Shown: positions 1 to 8,546, counted from the first letter of the stretch. The stretch: 64,000 nucleotides of DNA from Oribacterium sinus (GCF_014202695.1 NZ_JACHHH010000002.1:294290-358289); one strand, 5' to 3'. The notes: generated by a model not told the origin, from the letters alone. Numbers and translations: made by a program.

Positions 1-60
1 ACGAAAAAATATTCTCTTTTTTCTTCCAATTTAAATCCCCAGTAAAATGCTATGAAATAC

Positions 61-89
61 TTGACAGGGAGAAAAAAAGCTGTTAGCAT
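61..89 (+). promoter_or_regulatory. Sigma-A promoter of the cysteine transporter leader
   Basis: TTGACA at 61-66, a 17-base spacer, then TAGCAT at 84-89. The -35 is a perfect consensus and the spacing is ideal. It lies about 50 bases before the small Cys-rich ORF, so transcripts would include the whole attenuator before reaching the transporter genes. Confidence 0.7.
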
Positions 90-141
90 AGCAAACAATT
101 CCGTTTGATGAAGGATTTTTTGGGAAAGGATCGTTGGCAAG

Positions 142-234
142 ATGAGAAGAAACAGAACAGAAATCAATATGATGAATTGCTGCTGTTGCTGTTGCCGTAT
201 GCATAGTCATAGGGCTTTTTGCCGTGCCAGCTGA
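142..234 (+). CDS. Cys-rich leader peptide (putative cysteine attenuator)
   Basis: A 30-codon ORF with SD-like GGGAAAGGA at 122-130. Its centre reads MMNCCCCCCR: six consecutive Cys codons (TGC TGC TGT TGC TGT TGC, 178-195), and a seventh Cys follows later. ATG codons at 169 and 172 are alternative starts. It ends 30 bases before a strong intrinsic terminator (264-292) and is followed by a transporter whose binding protein resembles cysteine-binding CjaA. Runs of codons for the regulated amino acid are the hallmark of transcription attenuation (trp and his leaders), and Cys-rich leaders are known before sulfur genes in actinobacteria. Inference: ribosome stalling when Cys-tRNA is scarce prevents termination. 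A possible antiterminator pairs GCTGA (230-234) with TCAGC (262-266), which overlaps the terminator stem. That pairing is only 5 bp, so the antiterminator is the weak part of the model. Confidence 0.75.
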   Translation: MRRNRTEINMMNCCCCCCRMHSHRAFCRAS

Positions 235-263
235 TTCTGAGGATATTTTTGTGGATATATTTC

Positions 264-292
264 AGCGAGCTGTTTCGGCAGCTCGCTTTTTT
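264..292 (+). terminator. Attenuator terminator before the ABC transporter
   Basis: GCGAGCTG (265-272), a six-base loop, CAGCTCGC (279-286), then six T. This is a perfect 8-bp GC-rich stem between the promoter at 61-89 and the first transporter gene. A second AT-rich inverted repeat, TTTCTTAAAA (326-335) with TTTTAAGAAA (353-362), follows before the permease gene. Confidence 0.9.
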
Positions 293-390
293 GTTTCTAA
301 AACAATGGATTTTTATGGCATTGACTTTCTTAAAATAGAAGGGGACTTTCATTTTTAAGAAAAGGAAAGAGTTCTAAGGGGGAGAGAGTT

Positions 391-1044
391 TTGGATATTG
401 CATTTATCAAACAGTACATACCGATGTATGTGGAGGCGGGAAAGCTGACCCTGGGCATTGCCTTTCTGGGAATTCTGTTTTCCTTACTGATCGGTTTTGC
501 TGCCAGCTTGATTTTGTACTATAAGCTTCCGATTTGGCGGAGAGTGGTGCAGATTTATGTGGAGCTTAGCAGAAATACGCCCCTTTTGGTGCAACTGTTT
601 TTTCTTTATTTCGGCTTGCCAAAGCTGGGAATACGTTTCAGTTCGGAGCTTTGCGGGGTTATCGGCCTAAGCTTTCTGGGGGGGGCCTATATGACGGAGG
701 CCTTCCGTTCAGGACTTTCCACCGTACAAAAGATTCAAAAAGAATCTGCCCAAAGCTTGGGGCTGTCTAAAGGACAGATTATGCGTTACATCATTTTCCC
801 TCAAGCCTTATCGGTTTCCATTCCGGCTATCGTGGCAAATATGATTTTCCTGATTAAGGAAACCTCGGTATTCAGCGGAATCGCCCTTGCGGATCTGATG
901 TTTGTCAGTAAGGACTTAATCGGCCTGTATTATAAGACGGAGGAAGCCCTGTTGATGTTGGTAATTTCTTATCTCATTATGCTTCTGCCCCTCAGTATTT
1001 TGGGAAATGTTTTGGAAAGGAGGATGCGCATTTCTTATGTTTAA
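391..1044 (+). CDS. Amino-acid ABC transporter permease (cysteine-type), first subunit
   Basis: Inner-membrane permease of the HisM/GlnP family (217 aa), which forms a heterodimeric channel with the next gene product for uptake of a polar amino acid, probably cysteine/cystine. Several hydrophobic segments are visible, and the EAA loop that contacts the ATPase is near residues 121-140 (QSLGLSKGQIMRYIIFPQA). The start is a TTG at 391 with AAGGGGGAG about 6 bases upstream; no better ATG exists. It overlaps the second permease by 8 bases, so translation is probably coupled. Regulation is expected through the Cys-codon leader and terminator upstream. Family is certain; substrate is inferred from the binding protein and the leader. 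Confidence 0.9.
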   Translation: MDIAFIKQYIPMYVEAGKLTLGIAFLGILFSLLIGFAASLILYYKLPIWRRVVQIYVELSRNTPLLVQLFFLYFGLPKLGIRFSSELCGVIGLSFLGGAYMTEAFRSGLSTVQKIQKESAQSLGLSKGQIMRYIIFPQALSVSIPAIVANMIFLIKETSVFSGIALADLMFVSKDLIGLYYKTEEALLMLVISYLIMLLPLSILGNVLERRMRISYV

Positions 1045-1744
1045 TATTTTACTCTCGGCAAATGCAGAGAAGCCTCCGGTATATACCATTCTTTTTGCGG
1101 GGAATAATTTTCAACGTCTTTTGTGGGGGCTCTTTGTTACCCTTCGAGTCAGCCTGATTGCGGTTTTGCTTTCTCTTCCCTTGGGGATTCTTTTCGGGCT
1201 TTTCATGAGAAGAAAGGATCCCATAAGTCGGGGAATCAGCCAGCTTTATCTGGCCTTTATCCGTATTATGCCGCCGCTGGTTTTACTGTTTTTGGTCTAC
1301 TTCGGAACGGCAAGAATTGCGGGCTTTCATCTTTCCGGAGAAGCCTCCGGAATTCTGGTCTTTACCCTCTGGGGTACGGCGGAAATGGGAGACCTGGTTC
1401 GAGCAGCCATCGGCAGTATTCCCAGACACCAGAAGGAAAGCGGCAGGAGTCTTGGCTTAAGTTCTTGGCAGATTTACCGCTATATCATTATTCCCCAAAC
1501 GGTAAGACGCTTGATTCCTTTAAGCATTAATCTGATTACCAGAATGATTAAAACCACTTCTTTGATTGTGTTGATTGGCGTGGTGGAGGTGCTGAAAACA
1601 GGGCAACAGATTATCGATGCCAACCGTTTCCAATATCCGAAGGCCTCCATCGTGATTTATACGGTGATTTTTTTCCTCTACTTTATCGTGTGCTTCCCCA
1701 TTTCTCAGCTGGGAAAATATCTGGAAAAGAAGCTTAAGGTATAG
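1037..1744 (+). CDS. Amino-acid ABC transporter permease (cysteine-type), second subunit
   Basis: Second HisM-family permease (235 aa), partner of the preceding one. The EAA loop is near residues 136-155 (RSLGLSSWQIYRYIIIPQT). The frame is open from 1007, but the ATG at 1037 is preferred: GGAAAGGAGGA at 1014-1024 lies 12 bases upstream, inside the end of the first permease gene. The ATPase gene follows after 18 bases, so all four genes from 391 to 3516 look like one operon. Two non-identical permeases are typical of polar amino-acid importers. Substrate assignment is inference. Confidence 0.9.
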   Translation: MFNILLSANAEKPPVYTILFAGNNFQRLLWGLFVTLRVSLIAVLLSLPLGILFGLFMRRKDPISRGISQLYLAFIRIMPPLVLLFLVYFGTARIAGFHLSGEASGILVFTLWGTAEMGDLVRAAIGSIPRHQKESGRSLGLSSWQIYRYIIIPQTVRRLIPLSINLITRMIKTTSLIVLIGVVEVLKTGQQIIDANRFQYPKASIVIYTVIFFLYFIVCFPISQLGKYLEKKLKV

Positions 1745-1762
1745 GATTATAGAAAGGAAACT

Positions 1763-2539
1763 ATGGAAGAAATCGTACAAGAACAGCTTTTAGAGATAAA
1801 AGATCTGGAAAAAAGCTATGAGGATGACAGCCCCGTGTTAAAGGATATTTCTTTATCGGTGAAAAAGGGAGAGGTGGTGGTGCTTCTGGGACCCTCCGGC
1901 TGCGGTAAGTCCACCCTGCTTCGCACCATTATGGGTCTGGAGCGTATTCAGGGGGGAGAAATCCTTCTGGAAGGAAAAAATATTGTGGGAAAAAGTGAGG
2001 AGGCTCGAAAAGAGCGGCAGAATCTGGGAATGGTTTTCCAAAGCTATGACCTCTTCCCTCACATGAGTATATTGGAGAACCTTCTTCTGGCGCCCATGAA
2101 GGTGCAGGGCAGAAAGAGGGAGGAGGCTGTGCAGGAAGCCAGGGAGCTTTTGGCCAGAGTGCATCTTTCCGATAAGGAAAATGCCTATCCCTCCATGCTT
2201 TCCGGAGGGCAGAAGCAGAGAGTGGCGATTATTCGTTCTCTGATGATGCATCCGAAGTTGATGCTTTTCGATGAGGTAACGGCGGCTCTGGACCCGGAAA
2301 TGGTGCGAGAGGTTTTGGATGTGGTGATGGAGCTTTCGGAGCAGGGCTTAACCATGCTGATTGTGACCCATGAAATGGGCTTTGCCAAGGCAGTGGCGGA
2401 TAGGGTGCTGTTCCTGGAGGGAGGAAAGATTTTAGAAGAAAATACCCCGGAGAACTTTTTCCAAAAGCCTGATACAGAGAGAGCACAGCAGTTTTTACAA
2501 AATTTTTCTTACGTGTCCCATAGACATGTTGGAAGATAA
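1763..2539 (+). CDS. Amino-acid ABC transporter ATP-binding protein (GlnQ/TcyC type)
   Basis: Cytoplasmic ATPase (258 aa) that drives the two permeases. Visible motifs are Walker A GPSGCGKS (about residues 43-50), signature LSGGQKQR (about 146-153), Walker B LMLFDE with the following VTAALDP (about 166-177) and the switch His in IVTHEM. All catalytic residues are present. Length is normal for the GlnQ family, with a slightly extended C-terminus. It sits between permease and binding-protein genes, as in tcy/gln/his importer operons. The specific substrate cannot be read from this subunit. Confidence 0.93.
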   Translation: MEEIVQEQLLEIKDLEKSYEDDSPVLKDISLSVKKGEVVVLLGPSGCGKSTLLRTIMGLERIQGGEILLEGKNIVGKSEEARKERQNLGMVFQSYDLFPHMSILENLLLAPMKVQGRKREEAVQEARELLARVHLSDKENAYPSMLSGGQKQRVAIIRSLMMHPKLMLFDEVTAALDPEMVREVLDVVMELSEQGLTMLIVTHEMGFAKAVADRVLFLEGGKILEENTPENFFQKPDTERAQQFLQNFSYVSHRHVGR

Positions 2540-2574
2540 ATGTTTATTCCGGAGACCCGGAGAGAGGAGAAAAT

Positions 2575-3516
2575 ATGAAGAAAAATGTGATTTTTAGCGG
2601 AGTGGCGATTTTAGCAGCCCTTTCCCTGGCAGCCTGCGGAGGCGGAAAGAAGGCGGAAGAAGCTCAGACTACGGCAGCAGGTACCGAGCAGGGCTCAGGA
2701 AAGGCTACAGAGCAGGCGGGAGAAAAGGCGGAATCTAAGACTGCTGAAACTGATGAAAAGTCCAGCTTTAGAACCGTAGATGAAATTAAAGAATCCGGTG
2801 TGATTCGTATCGGTGTGTTTACGGATAAGGCACCCTTTGGTTATGTGGATGAAAAGGGTGTAAATCAGGGCTATGATGTATACTATGCCCACAGAATTGC
2901 GGATGATTTAGGGGTAAAGGTGGAATTTACTTCTCTGGATCCCGCTTCCCGTGTAGAGTATGTTTCTACCGGAAAGGTGGATATTACCCTGGCGAACTTT
3001 ACCGTTACCAAAGAAAGAGCGGAGAAGGTGGATTTTGCCCTTCCTTATATGAAGGTAGCTCTCGGCATAGTTTCTCCTGATAATGCGGTAATTAAATCTG
3101 TAGATGAGCTAAAGGGAAAGACCCTGATTATTGCTAAGGGAACCACTGCGGAGACTTATTTTGAAGCAAACCATCCGGAAGTGAAGCTGCAGAAGTATGA
3201 TGCTTATGCGGATGCTTACAATGCACTCTTGGACGGAAGAGGAGATGCTTTCTCCACCGATAACACCGAGGTCATTGCTTGGGCCAAGTCCAATCCGGGC
3301 TTTACCGTTGGCGTGGAGACCTTGGGAGATTATGATACCATTGCCGCTGCAGTAGCCAAGGGTAATGAAAGCCTTCTGAACTTCCTGAACGAGGAAATTG
3401 AAACCCTTGGAAAGGAGCAGTTTTTCCATAAGGATTATCAGGAAACTCTGGAGCCTGTTTTCGGTTCCGATACCGATCCGGACAGCATTGTAGTAGAGGG
3501 CGGAAAGCTTAGCTAA
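2575..3516 (+). CDS. Cysteine-type substrate-binding lipoprotein of the ABC importer
   Basis: Type-2 periplasmic-binding-protein fold (SBP_bac_3), 313 aa, anchored outside the membrane. It has a lipoprotein signal with lipobox LAAC (Cys at residue 21), then a low-complexity Glu/Ala/Thr linker to about residue 60. The mature domain resembles the cysteine-binding CjaA (Cj0982) of Campylobacter as I remember it: KVDFALPYMKVALG in the middle and VVEGGKL at the end. That resemblance and the poly-Cys leader agree on cysteine or a related sulfur amino acid. The gene ends the operon and an intrinsic terminator follows at 3597-3624. Confidence is high for family and moderate for ligand. Confidence 0.9.
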   Translation: MKKNVIFSGVAILAALSLAACGGGKKAEEAQTTAAGTEQGSGKATEQAGEKAESKTAETDEKSSFRTVDEIKESGVIRIGVFTDKAPFGYVDEKGVNQGYDVYYAHRIADDLGVKVEFTSLDPASRVEYVSTGKVDITLANFTVTKERAEKVDFALPYMKVALGIVSPDNAVIKSVDELKGKTLIIAKGTTAETYFEANHPEVKLQKYDAYADAYNALLDGRGDAFSTDNTEVIAWAKSNPGFTVGVETLGDYDTIAAAVAKGNESLLNFLNEEIETLGKEQFFHKDYQETLEPVFGSDTDPDSIVVEGGKLS

Positions 3517-3596
3517 ATTGTTATGCATTTTAGTGCTATAAAAAATATTTTTGTAGAAAATAATTAACGTTTAAGGAAAATACAAAAAGAGAGAAA

Positions 3597-3624
3597 AGAG
3601 GGGATTATATCTCCTCTTTTTTTT
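3597..3624 (+). terminator. Terminator of the cysteine ABC operon
   Basis: AGAGGGGAT (3597-3605), loop TAT, ATCTCCTCT (3609-3617), a 9-bp stem with one G-U pair, running into T8. It closes the 391-3516 operon. Confidence 0.88.
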
Positions 3625-3632
3625 GACGATAG
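3606..3632 (+). promoter_or_regulatory. Possible sigma-28 promoter for the EAL/chemoreceptor pair
   Basis: TATA (3606-3609), 15-base spacer, GACGATAG (3625-3632). Spacing and -35 match those before flgE (16021) and fliD (40808), but the -10 agrees with GCCGATAT at only 6 of 8 positions. It physically overlaps the upstream terminator, which weakens the call. Confidence 0.4.
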
Positions 3633-3674
3633 AGGTAAAGCAAAGGTTTAAACTGCTTCCTTCAGGGAAACAGC

Positions 3675-5897
3675 TTGGAAGGACAGCAGGAAACAGTTTC
3701 GATGGATGAGCAAGGATGCTCTGTTGCGTGGGAAGGAGTCAAATTGAATACAGAACAAGAACTTCTTCCGGGATGGATGAAGGAAAAGGACAGCTTAGGC
3801 AGTATTTTCAAGGACCCTTTAAGTAAGACCGTAAAAAACCAGGCCTTTCGGGATTTGGCAGAGCGCTACATGGAAGAAGGGCAATGTGCGATTTACTTCA
3901 ATATTATAGATTTTAAACTATACAATGAGCGCTTCGGCTTCGAGGCGGGAGATGCTTTGATTCTGGCTATGGCGAAGATTTTGAAAAAATATTTTCCTTA
4001 TGCCTTGATTACCAGAATGTATGCGGACCAGTATGTTTTATTAACCCCAAATTCCGGACATTATGAGGCGATTTGTAAGGTGAGAGCCGCCATACAAAAG
4101 CTGGATCTTCCCATGGCTTTGGATTTTAAAGCGGGAATCTGCTTTGTCCGGGAACAAAAGAGCATCAGCACAATATGTGACAAGGCCAAAACAGCCTGTG
4201 ACAGTATTAAAAAAGAGCGGGAAGTTTTCTCCCGTTATTATGATGAGGAGCTGGGACAGCTTCTGACTAAACAAAGATATATTGTGGATCATATTGAGGA
4301 GGCTATGGAAGAGGGCTATATCAAGGTCTATTATCAACCTTTGGTACGGGCTTTGACTAAGGAAATCTGCGGTTTCGAGGCCTTAGTACGCTGGGCGGAT
4401 CCTCATTACGGCTTCCTCTCCCCTGTGGAGTTTATTCCGGTGTTGGAAGAGTATCATTTGATCCACCGCCTGGATCTGTATGTACTGGAGAAAATTTGTC
4501 AGGATTATCAGAAAACCAAGGAAGATGGGGGTAGTCTGGTGCCTGTTTCCTTGAACCTTTCTCGAATGGACTTCGAGCTTTGTGACGTTTTCCGGGAACT
4601 GGAAGAGCGGATGACGAAGTATCAGGTACCCAGAGAAATGTTGACTTTGGAAATTACCGAGTCGGTTTTAAACAAAAGCCAGCTTCTTATCAGCAGCCAG
4701 ATTAAGCGCTTCCATGAGGCAGGATATAAGGTTTGGATGGATGATTTCGGTTCCGGCTACAGCTCTTTGAATATTTTGAAGGATTTTGATTTTGACCTGT
4801 TGAAAATCGACATGCTGCTTCTTCGGGAATTCAATGAGAAGTCCAAAAAAATTGTCAGTTCCATCGTGGACATGGCAAAGAAGATCGGCATTCGTACCCT
4901 GGCAGAGGGTGTGGAAACAGAGGAACAGCTGGAATTCTTAAGGGAAATCGGTTGTGAGAAGCTACAGGGCTACTATATCGGAAAGCCCGCCCCCTATCTG
5001 GAAAGCATTATGCAATGTAAGGAAAAGGGATTTCCCTTTGAGGCGGCTTGGAAGAGAAAATACAACGATGACCTTGGAAATGTAAATCTTATGGGTACGA
5101 ATTCCTTCCGTAGCGGAAAGGAAACGGATGGCGAGGAGGAAGAAGGATTTCCTTTAGCCATTGTGGAGCGAATGGGAGATCGTGTGGAGTTTCTCTATGT
5201 GAATCCCCCCTTTGAAAGGGAATTGTCCATTATGGAAGGTTTAAATTCCGGCGTAGCCCAGGAGATTCTCAACAACAGGGAAGAAGAGATTTATCGGAGT
5301 ATCCGGCATTATCTGGATGACCTGTCAAAGGGCTTGGAAACAGGATTGGACACCATGGGAGGCGATGCCTTTTTCGCTATTCGAGGTATGGAAATCAGCC
5401 ATATTCCGGGGAGAAATGCCTACCTTGTGAATTTGCAGGTTTTTCAGGGGAATTTCTTAAAGCTGAAGCAGAAGAAAATGATGGAAAGGGTCAAGGACTT
5501 GTACCGAGGCTATGAGCTGGTGCTTTTGACCAATCCCGGCAGAGGCGGTGCGGAAATTCTCTATGAAAAAGAGGGAACTTATTCCTTCTCTATGGAGGGG
5601 AAGATTTTGGAAGAATTTGCTGGGCAGGTATTTTCCAAAGAAGAAAGCAAACGTTTTTTCCGCTTTTTGCAAAAGAACAAAAGGATTAAGGAAAGTGAAT
5701 TTGCAAAGGAAGATTTTTTCCTGGCAAAGAATCCCGGAGGGGGTACCATGGTTTTGATGGTCAGCCTAAAACCCTCTGAGCTGGAGCAAAAGGGAAATAT
5801 TTTGGTGAGCATCCGGAAGATTTATAAGGACAGCATTGCCGCATTGATTCACAAAACTCTTTTGGAAGAAAGAGAGAAAGACAAGGAAGAGAAGTAA
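3675..5897 (+). CDS. Degenerate GGDEF plus EAL protein (probable c-di-GMP phosphodiesterase)
   Basis: 740 aa, no clear signal or membrane segment. Residues ~60-180 have a GGDEF fold, but the signature is RMYADQY instead of RYGGDEF, so cyclase activity is not expected. Residues ~190-445 form an EAL domain with its key motifs: FEALVRW, the Asn in SLNLSR, LEITES, MDDFGSGYSS, the Lys in LLKIDM, EGVET and QGYYIGKP. It should therefore hydrolyse c-di-GMP. Residues ~480-735 are unassigned and may be PAS-like (LPLAIVERMGDRVEFLYVNPPF). The TTG at 3675 follows CAGGGA; the ATG at 3702 is an alternative. A chemoreceptor follows after 12 bases, suggesting joint control of motility. Confidence 0.88.
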   Translation: MEGQQETVSMDEQGCSVAWEGVKLNTEQELLPGWMKEKDSLGSIFKDPLSKTVKNQAFRDLAERYMEEGQCAIYFNIIDFKLYNERFGFEAGDALILAMAKILKKYFPYALITRMYADQYVLLTPNSGHYEAICKVRAAIQKLDLPMALDFKAGICFVREQKSISTICDKAKTACDSIKKEREVFSRYYDEELGQLLTKQRYIVDHIEEAMEEGYIKVYYQPLVRALTKEICGFEALVRWADPHYGFLSPVEFIPVLEEYHLIHRLDLYVLEKICQDYQKTKEDGGSLVPVSLNLSRMDFELCDVFRELEERMTKYQVPREMLTLEITESVLNKSQLLISSQIKRFHEAGYKVWMDDFGSGYSSLNILKDFDFDLLKIDMLLLREFNEKSKKIVSSIVDMAKKIGIRTLAEGVETEEQLEFLREIGCEKLQGYYIGKPAPYLESIMQCKEKGFPFEAAWKRKYNDDLGNVNLMGTNSFRSGKETDGEEEEGFPLAIVERMGDRVEFLYVNPPFERELSIMEGLNSGVAQEILNNREEEIYRSIRHYLDDLSKGLETGLDTMGGDAFFAIRGMEISHIPGRNAYLVNLQVFQGNFLKLKQKKMMERVKDLYRGYELVLLTNPGRGGAEILYEKEGTYSFSMEGKILEEFAGQVFSKEESKRFFRFLQKNKRIKESEFAKEDFFLAKNPGGGTMVLMVSLKPSELEQKGNILVSIRKIYKDSIAALIHKTLLEEREKDKEEK

Positions 5898-5909
5898 GGG
5901 AGAAGAAGT

Positions 5910-7595
5910 ATGTCTTATAAGGATATGAAGTTGCGTAGTAAGTTTATTTTTACACTGGTTCTCATGACGATTATGGTTACCCTCTTAATCGGCTTGGCAC
6001 AATTTTCATTTTTGAAAATGAGTGACATGATGGTGAATGACTTTGTGCAGATTGAGTATGACAACATGAAGTCTCAGATGAGTATGCGAAAGGATATCCA
6101 GAGTATCAATAAGCGTTTACTCTTAGCCATGTATGATACTGCCAACAATCCGGTAAAGGAGCAGAGAGAGGATTTTGGCAGTCGTTTTAAGGATATGCGG
6201 GATAAGCTTTCCAAACTGGAAAATACTCTGGAGGATAAGACTTTATTAGAGAACCTTTCCACTGCAATGGATGCTTTGGAGAAGGACAGTTATGCTCTTC
6301 TGGATATGCTGGATAAAGGAGACACGGCAGGAGCGATTGCTTCCTATCAACAGGGCTTCAATACGGTTACCTCCGAGAACTTTGTATCCGCCCTTTCTGC
6401 AGTAGGAAAGCTTTCTGATGAGCATTCTGAAGCGAAGATCCAGGAGGCCAAGGATATGCGGGTGAAAGAAAGCTTGCTTTTGGGCGTGGTCTTTGTCATC
6501 GTGATTCTTCTTTGTGTCTTTGCCTTCCTGAAGCTGCAAAGAGATATTACCGGAAGAATCGGTACGGTTTCCAAGGCAATTAAAAGGATGCGCAGCGGTC
6601 ACTTAAATATTGCTTTTAATAAGAAGTATATCGGAAGTGACGAGCTGGGAGAGATGGTGGACGACTTCTCTGCTCTGTCCGGGGAATTGAAGAAGATTAT
6701 TACCGACATTTGTGCGGTATTATCCGAGATGAGCAAAGGAAACTTTGCGGTACAGTCCATGGATGAAAATATGTATGTGGCGGATTATGCCAGCATTTTG
6801 CAGTCCTATCGGGAAATCAACCAGAACTTGAAGAATGTTTTCGGCTCCATCAATCAGGTGGCGGCGGATGTAGAGTCCGGTTCCGAGCAGATTGCCAACG
6901 GTTCCGTGGCCCTTTCTCAGGGTGCTACAGAGCAGGCATCCACTTTGGAGGAGTTAAGCGCCAGCATCTATGCTCTTTCCACAAGAATCAGTGCCCAGGC
7001 ACAGAAGGCGGGCAATGTAGAAAGTTATTTCGGAGAGGTTTCCGAGAAGATTTCCGATGAAAATCAGCAGATGGGCGAGATGCTCTTGGCTATGGAGGAA
7101 ATCGAGGATAAGTCCAATCAGGTAGAGCGTATCATCAAGGCCATTGATGACATTGCTTTCCAGACCAATATTTTGGCATTAAATGCAGCAATCGAGGCAG
7201 CCAGAGCCGGTGTTTACGGTAAGGGCTTTGCCGTGGTAGCGGATGAGGTCAGAAACCTGGCAGGAAAGTCCGCAGATGCAGCGGCAGAGACCTCCGTTCT
7301 GATTGAGAGCACCATCAATGCGGTGAAGAAGGGTGTGAATATCGTGGACCACGCCGCAAAGACATTGGGAGACGTTATGGACGGCTCTGAGAAGAGTAAG
7401 GAAATGGTAAGCGAAATTGCCGGTTCCATGGTAACGGATGCGAAATCTATTTCTGAAGTAAGTAAGGGATTGGAAGAGGTTTCCAAGGTAGTACAGCAAA
7501 ACAGTGCCACCTCCGAGGAAAGCTCCGCTTCCAGTCAGGATCTGAATGAGAATGCGGCTTCACTGAAGGAGATGATTTCTCGCATTCAGGTTTAA
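5910..7595 (+). CDS. Methyl-accepting chemotaxis protein
   Basis: Transmembrane chemoreceptor, 561 aa. TM1 is at about residues 11-33, followed by an extracytoplasmic helical domain of ~155 residues (4HB_MCP size), TM2 at about 187-209, a HAMP domain, and the long coiled-coil signalling domain. The kinase-contact tip is recognisable near residues 414-434 (DIAFQTNILALNAAIEAARAG) and is followed by GKGFAVVADEVRNLAGKSA. The ligand is unknown. It lies 12 bases after the EAL gene and is probably cotranscribed with it. No cheA, cheW, cheB or cheR is present in this window, so its kinase partners are encoded elsewhere. Confidence 0.93.
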   Translation: MSYKDMKLRSKFIFTLVLMTIMVTLLIGLAQFSFLKMSDMMVNDFVQIEYDNMKSQMSMRKDIQSINKRLLLAMYDTANNPVKEQREDFGSRFKDMRDKLSKLENTLEDKTLLENLSTAMDALEKDSYALLDMLDKGDTAGAIASYQQGFNTVTSENFVSALSAVGKLSDEHSEAKIQEAKDMRVKESLLLGVVFVIVILLCVFAFLKLQRDITGRIGTVSKAIKRMRSGHLNIAFNKKYIGSDELGEMVDDFSALSGELKKIITDICAVLSEMSKGNFAVQSMDENMYVADYASILQSYREINQNLKNVFGSINQVAADVESGSEQIANGSVALSQGATEQASTLEELSASIYALSTRISAQAQKAGNVESYFGEVSEKISDENQQMGEMLLAMEEIEDKSNQVERIIKAIDDIAFQTNILALNAAIEAARAGVYGKGFAVVADEVRNLAGKSADAAAETSVLIESTINAVKKGVNIVDHAAKTLGDVMDGSEKSKEMVSEIAGSMVTDAKSISEVSKGLEEVSKVVQQNSATSEESSASSQDLNENAASLKEMISRIQV

Positions 7596-7672
7596 AAGAA
7601 ATAGTTAATTATGTAGAAATAAAAAGATATCTTCTATATAATAGTGGTATTGTTATAAAAATATACAGGCAA

Positions 7673-7727
7673 ACTCCTCTTGGAAAAGAAGGGGAGCTTC
7701 CTCTTGGAAAAGAAGAGGAGTGTTTTT
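7673..7727 (+). terminator. Probable terminator after the chemoreceptor
   Basis: ACTCCTCTT (7673-7681) pairs with AAGAGGAGT (7713-7721), followed by GTTTTT. The loop holds an internal near-duplicate of the stem (CTCTTGGAAAAGAAG occurs twice), so two nested hairpins can form. The rest of 7728-8020 is AT-rich and without a credible gene. Confidence 0.6.
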
Positions 7728-8020
7728 AAGGCTTTGAAAAAATAAGGAAAAGAAAAGCCTTTGGAGTTATCGAACGGAAAGAACAGGGGAAAAGGAGGAA
7801 TAGCCTTATTTTCCCTTGCTCTATTGGGAAAGGAGTGCATATGGAAAAAAGAATGGCAAAAAAAGAATAGACAAATTTTCCCTGCTTTTTTGGGGGAGAA
7901 TTTGTCTATTTTCATGAGTAAAAATGTAAAGGGCAAGCAGCTTTTTTATAAATTAAGTTTTTCCTTCCTTTTCATAAGAAAATGCGAAGATTTTCAGGGA
8001 AAAAAGGGAAAAACAGAGGC

Positions 8021-8049
8021 TTGTCATTACGGAAACAGTTTGTTATAGT
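8021..8049 (+). promoter_or_regulatory. Sigma-A promoter for the fliE flagellar operon
   Basis: TTGTCA (8021-8026), 17-base spacer, TATAGT (8044-8049). Each box differs from consensus by one base. It is about 180 bases upstream of fliE, and the palindromic repeat at 8095-8140 falls within the resulting leader. No sigma-28-like box was seen here, consistent with an early or middle class operon. Confidence 0.65.
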
Positions 8050-8094
8050 ACCATGGATTTAATATTAAAAAAATCGTAAATTCAGTTCTTATGC

Positions 8095-8140
8095 TTATTC
8101 ATAACGAGTATCGCTCGCAAAGCGTGCGATATCTCGTTTA
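8095..8140. repeat. Short palindromic repeat, copy 1
   Basis: AACGAGTATCG ... CGATATCTCGTT forms a hairpin around a GCAAAGC-type centre. An almost identical copy is at 63780-63825 and a degenerate one at 40486-40527. All are intergenic. This copy lies in the presumed leader of the fliE operon. Confidence 0.8.
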
Positions 8141-8228
8141 TCCTTCTTGAGGAAAAATAAGATTTTCCGAAAGCCTCGGGAAGAGCTAAGAAGTGAATCC
8201 GCGTTTACTGTATTTAGGAGGAAAAAGG

Positions 8229-8546
8229 ATGAACGTTTCAGATTTCATCAGTCCCTTATCATCTTGGAAGATTGGAAGTGTAGGGAGCATTGACCAGGGA
8301 ACTCAGGCAGGAGGAACAGAAGGCGCAAGACTTTTTAAGGATGTGTTTCGTTCCGCCATTGACAATGTAAAGACCAGCCAGCTGGATGTGGAAAACAAAC
8401 AGTATCTCCTGGCTACAGGACAATTATCCGATGCCCACAGCTTACCCATTGCGGAGGCGAAGGCGCAAATCAGCTTAGATTTATTGGTATCACTCAGAAA
8501 CAAGGCGTTGGAAGGCTATAATGAATTGATGAAAATCAATTTATAA
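8229..8546 (+). CDS. fliE: Flagellar hook-basal body protein FliE
   Basis: FliE (105 aa) joins the MS-ring to the proximal rod. The frame is open from 8193, but AGGAGG at 8216-8221 places the start at the ATG 8229 (spacing 7). The C-terminal half carries the FliE pattern: VENKQYLLATGQLSDAHS, then IAEAKAQISLDLLVSLRNKALEGYNELMKI in two parts. Length is normal. It heads the long flagellar operon. In many Firmicutes flgB and flgC precede fliE; here flgC is 13 kb downstream and flgB is absent from the window. Confidence 0.92.
   Translation: MNVSDFISPLSSWKIGSVGSIDQGTQAGGTEGARLFKDVFRSAIDNVKTSQLDVENKQYLLATGQLSDAHSLPIAEAKAQISLDLLVSLRNKALEGYNELMKINL

Noticed and set aside
1..390. T-box or SAM riboswitch before the ABC operon
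   Set aside because: No T-box AGGGTGG..ACCGCG sequence or SAM-type kink-turn layout was seen; the Cys-codon ORF plus terminator explains the region better.
7761..8048. 95-codon ORF on the plus strand
   Set aside because: Lys/Phe-rich translation of AT-rich intergenic DNA, no family resemblance, overlaps a likely promoter.
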